A stretch of 64,000 nucleotides of DNA, from positions 302,277 through 366,276 of the forward strand of contig NZ_RBWX01000010.1 in assembly GCF_003634215.1 (NCBI RefSeq), written 5' to 3'. Below are positions 50,841 through 59,480 of the stretch, piece after piece. Position 1 is the first letter of the stretch; each line of letters begins with the position of its first letter. The notes under the pieces were generated by a model. That model saw only the letters and a program-made list of their open reading frames with translations, searched no databases and had not been told where the DNA came from. The position numbers and the translations under genes were made by a program. Source of the DNA: Sphingosinicella microcystinivorans. Its GTDB lineage: Bacteria > Pseudomonadota > Alphaproteobacteria > Sphingomonadales > Sphingomonadaceae.

Positions 50841-51935
50841 TTAGAGAAGTTTGCGTGTCAGCGCCTGAGCGAGGCGCTCAAAATGTTCAGGCTTGTGATC
50901 GGCAAAGGCCGCTATCCGCAGCACGCCTTCCGGCCCCGCGCCAACATAGGTCGAATAGAGGATATAGATGCCCTCTTCGAGCAGTGCCTGTTGCGCTGCC
51001 CGCATCTGGTCGGCAGAGCCGTGAGCAAAGGCGACAACAGGGCCGTCCACATCCTCAAACTGCAGGCCGAGGCCACGCAGCAAGCTGCGGAGGTGTGTGG
51101 TGTTGGCCTTCAATTGTGCCAAGACTCGAGGGTTTCTGCGGATGTAGCGGAAACTCTCCGCCGACATGGCGGCCCCTGCCGACATGCCGGCCGCCGATCC
51201 GCGCGCTACGGGCGATTGCCAGAGCCGCTCGATCGCCTCGGCTGTGCCCACGGCAATCCCGCCAAAGGCGCCATAGCCTTTGCTCAGCGAGCCGCCGATC
51301 AGTGTCTTGGGGCCGGCAACCCCTTGCAGCTCAGCCGCACCGCGCCCGCTCTCGCCGACCGATCCGAAACTGTGCGACTCATCGACGATGAGCCAGGCAT
51401 CATAGGGCGCGATGATCCGCGCATAATCGGCGAGCGGTGCGACCCGCCCGAAGGTCGGGAACATGCCATCGGTCGCGACGGCAAAGCGCTTGCCCTTCGC
51501 CACGGTCGCCGACACCGCCCGCTCCAGATCGTCAGGATCGCAATGTTTGAAGGTGCAAATCTCTTTCTGGGCGGCGCGCGCGCCATCAAAGATGCAGAAA
51601 TGCGCGGTTTCATCAAGGATCGCGACGTCATAGTCCGCCGCAATCCCGGCGAGCGCGATTATCGCAAAGAGATAGCCGCCGCCAAAATACATGGCACCAC
51701 TTGTGCCAAAAAAGCGCCGCGCCTCCGCCTCTGCATCGATATTGGCGGGCGATTGCGCATGATAGTGCCGCGCCAGTTGCGCGGTCGCACCCTGATCCAC
51801 CAGCGCTTTTGCGCCAGCCTGAAGCAGTTCCGGGACAGCCGCCAGCCCCAGATAACTGCACCCGGCAAAGCTGAGCACTTCGCGACCATCAAGGTTGATG
51901 ACCGCGGCGCTGGGAGACAGGATTTGCTGCATCAT
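50841..51935 (-). CDS. Alpha-oxoamine synthase-like PLP enzyme (AONS/CqsA type)
   Basis: A 364-residue fold-type-I PLP protein from ATG 51935. It lacks the long N-terminal helix of classical AONS. Motifs: LSFAGCSYLGLAAVPELLQA (first strand), VDESHSFGSVGESGRG (Asp and His of the cofactor site) and the Schiff-base Lys in IGGSLSKGYGAFGG. Members condense an amino acid with an acyl-CoA to make an amino-ketone, or run the reverse; CqsA makes quorum-signal precursors. Its pairing with a second family member (Kbl) in one operon is unusual. It follows the TonB receptor by 52 bp. Confidence 0.85.
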   Translation of the reverse strand: MMQQILSPSAAVINLDGREVLSFAGCSYLGLAAVPELLQAGAKALVDQGATAQLARHYHAQSPANIDAEAEARRFFGTSGAMYFGGGYLFAIIALAGIAADYDVAILDETAHFCIFDGARAAQKEICTFKHCDPDDLERAVSATVAKGKRFAVATDGMFPTFGRVAPLADYARIIAPYDAWLIVDESHSFGSVGESGRGAAELQGVAGPKTLIGGSLSKGYGAFGGIAVGTAEAIERLWQSPVARGSAAGMSAGAAMSAESFRYIRRNPRVLAQLKANTTHLRSLLRGLGLQFEDVDGPVVAFAHGSADQMRAAQQALLEEGIYILYSTYVGAGPEGVLRIAAFADHKPEHFERLAQALTRKLL

Positions 51936-51987
51936 CGTTTCCCAAACATGGGGGCGGAGCACTGCTCCTCCCCCACGTCCGGACTTA

Positions 51988-54108
51988 TCAGAATTTGAAA
52001 CCGACCGACGCGCCAAAAGTACGCGGCTGCAAGGTCGTTTTCGAATCCGCCAGGAATGTCGTTCGCGTAAGGATCGGACGGGCGTCGGTCAGGTTCGTGA
52101 CGAAAACACCCAGGTCGATATTGCCGAGCGTCAGCCCTCCGCGCAAATCGATCTTCACATAGTCGCCATTTTCCGCCGGGCGCCCGATGATCGCGAACGC
52201 GTCATCATACGCGCCGTAGTGGAGCAGATCGCCGCGAATAAATCCTTCATTTTCACCCAGCTTGAGATTCTGCTGCAAGCTGGTGCTGAAGGTCCATTTC
52301 GGCGAGCCAGGAAGCTGCGCACCATCCAGAGCTACACCCGGCACCGGCTGCGTGATCTTACCGTCGATATGGCCGATTGTCCCTGTCCAAGTCAGGCTAT
52401 CGGTTGGCCTGGCAACGGCCTCAAGCTCAAACCCGCGAATGCGCGCCTTGCCCGCATTATCGATGAAGGTGAAGCCGGTGCCGCTGGTTCGCGTGACCTG
52501 AATATCCTTCCAGTCAATCTGATAGACTGCGATATTCGCTGACAAGCGGTCGTCCAGCCAGCGGGTTTTGGCACCGATCTCATAGTTCCACAGGCTGTCG
52601 GAGCCAAAAAAGGCAGGGACAATTTCGCCGGGAAGGCTTGGAATGGGAATGTTCAACTGCCCCACACGGAAGCCCTTGCTGGCCTGGGCGTATATTGAAC
52701 CACTTCCATAATTATAGTTCAGCGCGATGCGGGGGCTGAAATCATTGTCCTTGTCCTTGCGATTTATGACGCCGGGAACGAAAAATATGCTGCTGTTAAT
52801 GTTGGTTGGAGTTGTATATTTTGTATAGCGACCTCCAGCAGTGAAGTTCAATCTATCCGTCAGATCATAACCAAGCTCGCCGAACACGGCATAGGTGTTA
52901 TACTGATATTTCGAAAAACTCTGGAAAAGCCCGGGAACGCCATTTACCAGAAAGCCGTTCTCGGCATATTTTTCTTTGCTGTAATATCCGCCCAACAGCC
53001 ATTTGAAGGGTGAGTTACCCTTCGAGACCAAGCGAAGTTCCTGCGAAAACACTTTGGCTGGCGCCTTTGTCTGCGAGCCGACTGCCGCACCGGGGACGAA
53101 ATTCAGGAAGGTAAAGCTGACATCCAGCAAACTCTCAGTCTTGCGATCATAGTAGGATGTCACGCTGACCAGATCGGCGAAGTCGAGGTCATAGTTCACG
53201 GACAAGGTGCCGAGCGCGAAACGGTCCGACTGCACTTCGTCGACCCGCGTGGGCGTCACTTTGAGATCGCCGGCCAAAGTCGGGCCAAACGTGTCGAGGC
53301 CATCGGCCGTGAACTTCTGATAATAGCCTTTGAAATCGATGGTTAGTGCTTCGGTCGGCTGAAGCCGCAGCGCCAGACGTGCGCCATAGGTTTCGTTGTC
53401 ATTGAAGTTCTTCCTGTTTCGGCCCTGGCCGCCAGTGATCACTTCATCCAAGTACCCGCCCCGACGCGTGTAATAACCGGTCAGCTCGATGCCTGCCTTG
53501 CCTTGGGACAGGGGTGTGGAAACCGAACCAGCGACACTGTAACTTAAATCGCCGCTCTTGATCGACGATACGGTCAGCTTTGCCCGGCCGCGCGTTTCTT
53601 CCAGCGAGGGAGCGGTTGTGACAATCTTGATGGTTCCGCCCAAAGCCGCTGCACCATAAAGGGTACTGTTCGGGCCCTTGATCACATTGACCTGTTCGAC
53701 GCCAAAAGCGGAATAATCGAGGTTGATCGCACCCTGCGACAGCGTGAGTGCGGTATCATCAAGATACAGCGCGGTCGTCTGCTGGGTCAGGTAGCTCGCC
53801 GTGCCGTCCGAAACGCCACGCAACGAGATCGAGTTGGTGAACACGTTGCCGCCTGGATTGAATTGCACCCCCGGAATGCCGGTCAGATAGTCAGCAAAGC
53901 CAGTCGCATTTTTCTGGTCGAGTTCTTCTGCGCCAACGACCGAAACCGCGATCGGAACGTCCAGAATCGATTCAGCGCGCTTCGTCGCCGTCACAATGAT
54001 TTCGGCGTCCGCGCCTTCATCGGCTTCCTGCGCGAAGGCGGGTGAAGCGGTTGCAAGGGCTGACAAAGCCGTGCCAGCCAAAATCAGATTACGGAATCTC
54101 ATCGTCAT
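51988..54108 (-). CDS. TonB-dependent outer-membrane receptor (island cluster)
   Basis: A 706-residue receptor. ATG 54102 (third codon, MRFRNLILAG) is better spaced from the AGGGAG ribosome site than ATG 54108. A signal peptide ends at SPAFAQ. The TonB-box region is AEIIVTATKRAESILDVPIA, the plug contains VIKGPNSTLYGAAALGG, and the barrel ends in Phe (FGASVGFKF). Imports a scarce or bulky ligand. As the gene after araC and before the enzymes, it strongly suggests the cluster works on an imported compound. Confidence 0.92.
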   Translation of the reverse strand: MTMRFRNLILAGTALSALATASPAFAQEADEGADAEIIVTATKRAESILDVPIAVSVVGAEELDQKNATGFADYLTGIPGVQFNPGGNVFTNSISLRGVSDGTASYLTQQTTALYLDDTALTLSQGAINLDYSAFGVEQVNVIKGPNSTLYGAAALGGTIKIVTTAPSLEETRGRAKLTVSSIKSGDLSYSVAGSVSTPLSQGKAGIELTGYYTRRGGYLDEVITGGQGRNRKNFNDNETYGARLALRLQPTEALTIDFKGYYQKFTADGLDTFGPTLAGDLKVTPTRVDEVQSDRFALGTLSVNYDLDFADLVSVTSYYDRKTESLLDVSFTFLNFVPGAAVGSQTKAPAKVFSQELRLVSKGNSPFKWLLGGYYSKEKYAENGFLVNGVPGLFQSFSKYQYNTYAVFGELGYDLTDRLNFTAGGRYTKYTTPTNINSSIFFVPGVINRKDKDNDFSPRIALNYNYGSGSIYAQASKGFRVGQLNIPIPSLPGEIVPAFFGSDSLWNYEIGAKTRWLDDRLSANIAVYQIDWKDIQVTRTSGTGFTFIDNAGKARIRGFELEAVARPTDSLTWTGTIGHIDGKITQPVPGVALDGAQLPGSPKWTFSTSLQQNLKLGENEGFIRGDLLHYGAYDDAFAIIGRPAENGDYVKIDLRGGLTLGNIDLGVFVTNLTDARPILTRTTFLADSKTTLQPRTFGASVGFKF

Positions 54109-54237
54109 TCTCCCTGATCGGAAGCGGCTTGGCTTCCCTGATCATGGAAAATTTCACAGCTTTGGCCGTTTACCTATATGAGGCGGTGGCAAATGTCCGA
54201 GCGCATAAGCACCAGTTCGGATTGCGATAGCCGCTCT
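54109..54237. promoter_or_regulatory. Leader of the TonB receptor gene with repeats
   Basis: On the minus strand the leader carries GATCAGGGA twice (plus-strand 54111-54119 and 54135-54143), with a GGAAGC/GCTTCC hairpin (54120-54125 and 54132-54137) between them. The proximal repeat contains the ribosome site, so the repeat or hairpin could influence translation. A promoter for the TonB receptor operon is expected in this gap. Confidence 0.4.
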
Positions 54238-55293
54238 TTATCCCTCGGGCGTCGTCCGAAGCTCTTGCGGCCCGCTTGCAATCCGCGCCTGTTTGGGGGC
54301 GTGACCATAGAATTTCCGGAACGCATGGGTGAAGCTGGCGGGATAATCATAGCCGACGGCATAGGCGATTTCGGCGACGGTGAGATCGGTGGTGGCCAGC
54401 AGGTCAACCGCGCGTTCCATCCGGCATTTCTGGGTGAAATCGTGAATCGTCAAACCGAAGGTCGCCTTGAAGAGCACCTTCAACTTGGTCTGATTCAGCC
54501 CCACCTGGCGCGCCAGCCTGGGTATCGGCGGCGGTCGCTGGAACTGGTCAAGAATGATGTCGCGGGCTTCGTTGATCCGGATAACGTCGCGGACCGACGA
54601 TTTGATCGGCGCACGCGGTTCGTCCCGGCTTGCGGCAAGATCGGCGATCATTCCACAGGCGATTTCGCGCCCTTTCGCAACAAGGTAAGGCGGCAGCAAA
54701 TCAGGGCCGAACCGCGAAGCGGCACGCAAAACATCGTTTGCCGCGCGCAGCACATCCGGCCCGAGCGGTGCGATGGTGCCTTCGGGCATATCGGCGCCGT
54801 CATCGAAAAGATGGCTGAGCGGGAAAGGGAGTGAGCCGGGGTCCAGCCCCAACTCCTCGCTGAAGAATTCACGGCTGCAATTGAGGATGACAAGCCTCGC
54901 CAGCTCGCCGCCGCGCAGTTCATAGCTGCTTGCCTTGGGCCCCGGATAGGATTCAACAAAAGCACCCGCGCCTTCGATACGAACGGTGCCCGCAACATTG
55001 GACAACGCGCCCGACATCACGATGCGGACCTTGGCCATATAGTCGCTTGGCACTTTGATCTCATGGTCCTGATGATATTCGACATTGCCAATCAGCAGGA
55101 AAAGATGCGGCGACAGCGGCATGAAATCCCACTGCCCCGCGCCCATCCCAGGAGGAACGCGGAGCCGGAGACCAATAATCCCGCCCGTGGTATCAAGTCC
55201 GTCGAGCAAATCCGCAACCGATCCGTCGAGCCGACCATGGTCGACAAGCAACCATCGGGTTCCATTGGCGTCGGTTTCGGTTTCGACCGTCAT
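54238..55293 (-). CDS. AraC-family transcriptional regulator
   Basis: A 351-residue protein. Residues ~240-340 hold the double helix-turn-helix: IPRLARQVGLNQTKLKVLFK (first) and VAEIAYAVGYDYPASFTHAF with KFYGHAPKQ (second, the typical AraC/XylS signature). The N-terminal ~230 residues are an effector-sensing domain of no clear family. It is located at the pivot of the cluster: its own promoter region (55,294-55,468) is shared with the divergent plus arm, and the TonB receptor operon lies downstream. It probably activates both arms in response to the imported compound. Confidence 0.9.
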   Translation of the reverse strand: MTVETETDANGTRWLLVDHGRLDGSVADLLDGLDTTGGIIGLRLRVPPGMGAGQWDFMPLSPHLFLLIGNVEYHQDHEIKVPSDYMAKVRIVMSGALSNVAGTVRIEGAGAFVESYPGPKASSYELRGGELARLVILNCSREFFSEELGLDPGSLPFPLSHLFDDGADMPEGTIAPLGPDVLRAANDVLRAASRFGPDLLPPYLVAKGREIACGMIADLAASRDEPRAPIKSSVRDVIRINEARDIILDQFQRPPPIPRLARQVGLNQTKLKVLFKATFGLTIHDFTQKCRMERAVDLLATTDLTVAEIAYAVGYDYPASFTHAFRKFYGHAPKQARIASGPQELRTTPEG

Positions 55294-55347
55294 GCGTTGG
55301 ATGGATAGACTTGAGCGCGCTCGCCGCCAAATGATTTTTCGCGCAAT

Positions 55348-55376
55348 TAGCGCAAATGGACGAAATGCTTGCGCTA
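55348..55376. promoter_or_regulatory. Inverted repeat in the araC/plus-arm divergent promoter
   Basis: TAGCGCAA at 55348-55355 and its exact reverse complement TTGCGCTA at 55369-55376 start 21 bp apart, two helical turns, in the 175-bp divergent region. A related GCGCAATTA sits just to the left. This is a good candidate AraC-regulator operator; binding is inferred. Confidence 0.5.
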
Positions 55377-55468
55377 TCCGTCTCGGTTGTCCTGATAAGC
55401 TTGAGTGCGCCCGCGAAAATCACACTATGCGAAGACACATACGAGAATCCGGTCGAATGGGGAGTGGA

Positions 55469-55888
55469 ATGGACGCGCAAGACTTCACAACACTTGAGAG
55501 CATTCGCAAGGCGCTCACCACAACCCCGCTCCACCGCTGGCTTGGTTTTGAGATTGCCGAAGTCGATTTCGCTAATGGCACGCTGACGATGATCTGCCCG
55601 GCGGGCGGCAATGCCGCACGTTTCGATGGCGCGCCGCAGGCGCATGGCGGCGCGATTGCGACCTTGATCGATAGTGCTGCCTGCTTTGCGGCGTGCGCGA
55701 TGCTGGGGCGCGGGGTGCCGACGTCGAATATCCGCGTCGATTATCTGCGACCTGCCGGCGGCGAGTTGCTGGTGGCGAAAGCAAAGGTCATCCGCGCCGG
55801 GCGTACGCTCGCTTTGGTCGATGTGGAGGTGGAGTCAGACGGCAAGCTTGTTGCAACGGGCCGCTGTGTCGAAGTCAGCGCGGAATAG
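55469..55888 (+). CDS. PaaI-like hotdog-fold acyl-CoA thioesterase
   Basis: A 139-residue protein from ATG 55469 with a GGGGAG ribosome site. It fits the PaaI/YbgC-like hotdog family: LHRWLGFEIAEVDFANGTL, then the active-site helix region QAHGGAIATLIDSAACFAAC and VDYLRPAGGELLVAKAKVI. These hydrolyse acyl- or aryl-CoA thioesters. It is the first gene of the plus arm and is followed 13 bp later by the MDR oxidoreductase. Confidence 0.88.
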   Translation: MDAQDFTTLESIRKALTTTPLHRWLGFEIAEVDFANGTLTMICPAGGNAARFDGAPQAHGGAIATLIDSAACFAACAMLGRGVPTSNIRVDYLRPAGGELLVAKAKVIRAGRTLALVDVEVESDGKLVATGRCVEVSAE

Positions 55889-55901
55889 GGAGCAAGAGGA
55901 A

Positions 55902-56909
55902 ATGCGTGCAGCAATCACCGTCGGCCATGGCGAGCGCGACCAGATCAAAATCGTTGATGACTGGACGGATCCGGTTGCGGGTGAAGGCCAGGTGGTCGTC
56001 GATATTGCCGCTTGCGCGGTGAACTTCCACGATATCTTCACGCGGCGCGGGATGCCGGGGATCAAGATTCCGCTGCCTGTCGTGGTGGGTTCGGACATGG
56101 CGGGCACGATCAGCGCGGTGGGCGCAGACGTTGCCGGTTGGTCGGTGGGCGATCGCGTGCTGATCGATCCGATCGCGCATGATGGCCAGACCGGAATGCT
56201 GGGCGAAACGGCCGATGGCGGGCGGGCTGAGCGAATTGCAGTCGGCGCGGGGCATCTGATCCGCGTGCCTGATGGCGTGACGCTTGAGCAGGCGGCCTCG
56301 CTGCCGCTCGCCTATGGCACCGCACACCGGATGATGATCACCCAAGGGCGGATCAAGGCGGGCGAAAAGGTGCTCGTCATGGGTGCGAGCGGGGGCGTGG
56401 GCGCGGCATGCGTGCAGCTCGCCAAGATGACGGGCTGCGAAGTGATCGCGTGTGCGAGCAGCGACAGCAAGATTTCCCGGCTGAAGGCGATCGGTGCCGA
56501 TCACGGCATCAACTATGCAACCGGCAGCATATTGGAGCAGGTCAAAGCGCTCTACGGCAAGCCCAAGGTTTATGGCGGCGGCGGGGTTGATGTGCTTGTG
56601 AACTTCACGGGCGGCGATACGATGAAGGAATCGCAGCGTTGCTTGACCCTGGGCGGACGGCTGCTGACGTGCGGTGCGACCGCAGGCTATGATGTCGGGA
56701 TCGACATGCGCTTCCTCTGGACGTTCGAGCATCTCATGATCGGTTCTAACGGCTGGAGCCGCGAGGATTTGGTGGCACTGCTCGACCTGATCGCGGCGGG
56801 CAAGCTCGATCCGGTGATCGACAAGATTTTGCCGCTTGAACAAACCGCCGAGGCCGAACGCATGCTCGAGGACCGCGAGGTTGTCGGCAAGGTGCTGATC
56901 CGGCCATGA
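55902..56909 (+). CDS. MDR-family NAD(P)H oxidoreductase (quinone oxidoreductase-like)
   Basis: A 335-residue medium-chain dehydrogenase/reductase. The Rossmann motif is LVMGASGGVGAACVQLAK. The segments AVNFHDIFTRRG and PVVVGSDMAGTISAVG take the place of the zinc ligands of alcohol dehydrogenases, so it appears zinc-independent, as in quinone oxidoreductases and enoyl reductases. It would reduce or oxidise an intermediate with NADPH. Ribosome site AAGAGGA. It overlaps the CoA ligase gene by 4 nt. Confidence 0.88.
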   Translation: MRAAITVGHGERDQIKIVDDWTDPVAGEGQVVVDIAACAVNFHDIFTRRGMPGIKIPLPVVVGSDMAGTISAVGADVAGWSVGDRVLIDPIAHDGQTGMLGETADGGRAERIAVGAGHLIRVPDGVTLEQAASLPLAYGTAHRMMITQGRIKAGEKVLVMGASGGVGAACVQLAKMTGCEVIACASSDSKISRLKAIGADHGINYATGSILEQVKALYGKPKVYGGGGVDVLVNFTGGDTMKESQRCLTLGGRLLTCGATAGYDVGIDMRFLWTFEHLMIGSNGWSREDLVALLDLIAAGKLDPVIDKILPLEQTAEAERMLEDREVVGKVLIRP

Positions 56910-58396
56910 TCGCGGGGTCGGCATCGGGCAATCTGGGCGATATCGTCTGCCAAGCTCCGCAGGCGGACGGCGCCTATGTCGATATGGCGACGGGGCAGGC
57001 GTATGCGATGGCGGACATCGAGACAGCGGCTGCGCGGCTTGCAGGTGGCTTTGCAAAGCGGTTCAAACGCGGCGCGCGCGTGGCGATCATCGCCAACAAT
57101 GGAGCGCCGCTGACGCTCTCCTATCTGGCGTTGATGCGCGCAGGCTTGGTTGCCGTCCCGATCAGTTATCGCCTGCCTGCCGAGACCATTGCCTATATCC
57201 TCGAAGACAGCGATTGTGCAGCGGCACTGATCAATGATCGCTATCGCGATTTGCTTCCCCCCGGATTTTCGGTGACCGCCCTTGAGAGTGATGAATTCGC
57301 AAGTCTGATGGCGGCGGACCCGATCGCCCCGGTTACCCCGGAAGCGGGCGAACTGTGCGAAATCCTCTACACCTCAGGCTCGACTGGTCGGCCCAAGGGC
57401 GTGCCGCTCGATCATGCCGGCCAGCTCTGGGCGCTCGATCTGTTCGTCAAGGCAACGGGCGATACGCCGCAGACGACGATCATCGTCGCGCCCGCTTATC
57501 ATATGAACGGGCTGTTCTTTACGACCGTGGCGCTCGCGCTCGGCTGGCGGACCTTTTCGATGCCGTCGTTCGACCCACGCGCCTTTCTTGAGCTCGCCGC
57601 CAAGGAACGCGCAACGATGCTGAGCGGCATCCCCACCATGTTCGCGATGATGGCGCGGCAGAGCGATCTTCTCGACACGCTCGACCTTTCGTCGGTCACG
57701 GCGGTGACGATCGGTTCGGCCCCGCTGACCCAGGCGCTGATCGACCGGGTGAAATCGATCTTCCCCAAAGCCATGCTCCGCAACAGCTATGGCACCACCG
57801 AATCCGGCCCTGCCATGTTCGGCCCGCACCCGGACGGGATCGACCGCCCTCCGCTCGCGCTTGGCTATCCCTATCCGGGCGTCGAATGGAAGCTGGTCGA
57901 TGGCAGCGCGACCGAGGGTAAACTCCTGACCCGTACTCCGGCCGTGATGAACGGCTATTTGAACCTCCCTGCGGTCAATGCCGAGCGGCTCAATGATGGC
58001 TGGTATGATACCGGCGATGTCGTGCGGCTCGACGACAACGGCTTTTTCTATTTCGTCGGGCGCGCCGATGACATGTTCGTGTGCGGCGGGGAGAACATCT
58101 ACCCGGGCGAGATCGAAAAGCTGCTCGAACGCCATCCCGCTGTGCTCCAGGCGGCTGTCCTTCCCGCCGAGGATGAGATCAAGGGGCAGATCCCCATCGC
58201 CTTTATCGTCCGGGGCGAAGGCGCGGAGGTGAGCGCCGAAGAGATCAAGCAGTTCGCGCTCGCCAACGGCCCGGCCTATGCGCATCCGCGCGCGGTTGTC
58301 TTTCTCGATACCTTGCCGATTGGTGGCACCCACAAGGTCGACCGTTCCGCGCTCAAGGATGCCGCCAAAGAAGCCGCCATGGCGCTGGGGCGATAG
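56906..58396 (+). CDS. AMP-dependent acyl-CoA synthetase
   Basis: A 496-residue ANL-superfamily enzyme. The AMP-binding loop is ILYTSGSTGRPKGVPLDH, A5 is YGTTESGPAMFGP, A7/A8 are YDTGDVVRLDDNGFFYFVGR and GGENIYPGEIEKLL, and the catalytic Lys lies in GGTHKVDRSALK at the C-terminus. It activates a carboxylic acid to its CoA thioester via the acyl-adenylate. Substrate size is not evident. ATGA overlap with the upstream gene and a 3-bp gap to the next point to tight co-translation. Confidence 0.92.
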   Translation: MIAGSASGNLGDIVCQAPQADGAYVDMATGQAYAMADIETAAARLAGGFAKRFKRGARVAIIANNGAPLTLSYLALMRAGLVAVPISYRLPAETIAYILEDSDCAAALINDRYRDLLPPGFSVTALESDEFASLMAADPIAPVTPEAGELCEILYTSGSTGRPKGVPLDHAGQLWALDLFVKATGDTPQTTIIVAPAYHMNGLFFTTVALALGWRTFSMPSFDPRAFLELAAKERATMLSGIPTMFAMMARQSDLLDTLDLSSVTAVTIGSAPLTQALIDRVKSIFPKAMLRNSYGTTESGPAMFGPHPDGIDRPPLALGYPYPGVEWKLVDGSATEGKLLTRTPAVMNGYLNLPAVNAERLNDGWYDTGDVVRLDDNGFFYFVGRADDMFVCGGENIYPGEIEKLLERHPAVLQAAVLPAEDEIKGQIPIAFIVRGEGAEVSAEEIKQFALANGPAYAHPRAVVFLDTLPIGGTHKVDRSALKDAAKEAAMALGR

Positions 58397-58399
58397 AAA

Positions 58400-59461
58400 A
58401 TGGCGAGCGAGGATCGCGACTGGCTGTTCTGGGCGCTGAAGCAGATCGACGCCGATACACGCCGTTCGTCCGATACGCATTTGTTGCGCGTGCCCGCCCC
58501 CAACCACCCCGGCATCGATATCTACCTCAAGGACGAGTCGACCCACCCCAGCGGCAGCCTCAAGCACCGGCTGGCGCGCTCCTTGTATCTTTATGCCCTG
58601 TGTAATGGCTGGATCGGGCCTTCGACCACGGTCACCGAAAGCTCCAGCGGGTCCACGGCGGTGTCCGAAGCCTATTTTGCCCAGCTTCTGGGGCTGCGCT
58701 TCATCGCGGTGATGCCAGAATCAACGGCGTGCAGCAAAATCGAGGCCATCCGCTTCTATGGTGGTGACGCCCATTTCGTCGAACGCGCAACCGACGCCAC
58801 ACCTACCGCCGCCAAGCTTGCGAAAGAGCTTGGCGGCCATTTCATGGACCAGTTCACCTATGCCGAACGAGCGACCGATTGGCGCGGCAACAACAAGATC
58901 GCCGAAAGCCTGTTTCAGCAGATGACCGCCGAACGCTTTCCCGAGCCGACCTGGATCGTCTGCGGCGCGGGAACCGGCGGCACATCGGCGACGCTTGGCC
59001 GTTTCGCGCGCTATCACCGCCATGCCACGCGAATTTGCATCGCCGATCCTGTGGGGTCGGTGTTCCACCAGCATTATCACGACCGATCGGTTTGCGCGAC
59101 CGAAGCCTGCGGATCGGTGATCGAAGGGATTGGCCGCGCGACACTCGAGGCAAGCTTTCTGCCCGATGTGATCGATCGTGCAATTCCCGTGGCAGACGCG
59201 GACAGCATAGCGACCGCACGCGTGATCAGCCGGGTGATCGGAAAGCCCTGCGGCGGATCGACTGGCACCAATATCTGGGCGGTAATGCAGATCGCGCGCG
59301 AGATGGAGGCAGCGGGCGAAACCGGCTCGATCGTCTCAATCCTGTGCGATCAGGGAGACCGCTATCGCGACACCTATTTCGAAGACGATTGGGTTCGCGA
59401 CAAGGGGTTTGATCTAGGATCGGCGACGCAAGCTGCCGAGGCATTTTTTGGATTCGTTTGA
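58400..59461 (+). CDS. PLP-dependent lyase, Cds1/cysteine synthase-like
   Basis: A 353-residue fold-type-II PLP enzyme. The cofactor Lys is in ESTHPSGSLKHRLARSLY, the substrate loop is TESSSGSTAVSEAYFAQ, and the phosphate-binding glycine loop is CGAGTGGTSATLGR. The pattern resembles Cds1-type L-cysteine desulfhydrases, which do beta-elimination giving an aminoacrylate, rather than CysK. The next gene, ridA, removes such imines, which supports the elimination role. The exact amino acid substrate is unknown. Confidence 0.87.
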   Translation: MASEDRDWLFWALKQIDADTRRSSDTHLLRVPAPNHPGIDIYLKDESTHPSGSLKHRLARSLYLYALCNGWIGPSTTVTESSSGSTAVSEAYFAQLLGLRFIAVMPESTACSKIEAIRFYGGDAHFVERATDATPTAAKLAKELGGHFMDQFTYAERATDWRGNNKIAESLFQQMTAERFPEPTWIVCGAGTGGTSATLGRFARYHRHATRICIADPVGSVFHQHYHDRSVCATEACGSVIEGIGRATLEASFLPDVIDRAIPVADADSIATARVISRVIGKPCGGSTGTNIWAVMQIAREMEAAGETGSIVSILCDQGDRYRDTYFEDDWVRDKGFDLGSATQAAEAFFGFV

Positions 59462-59480
59462 GGCAGCAGGGAGCGCGGAT

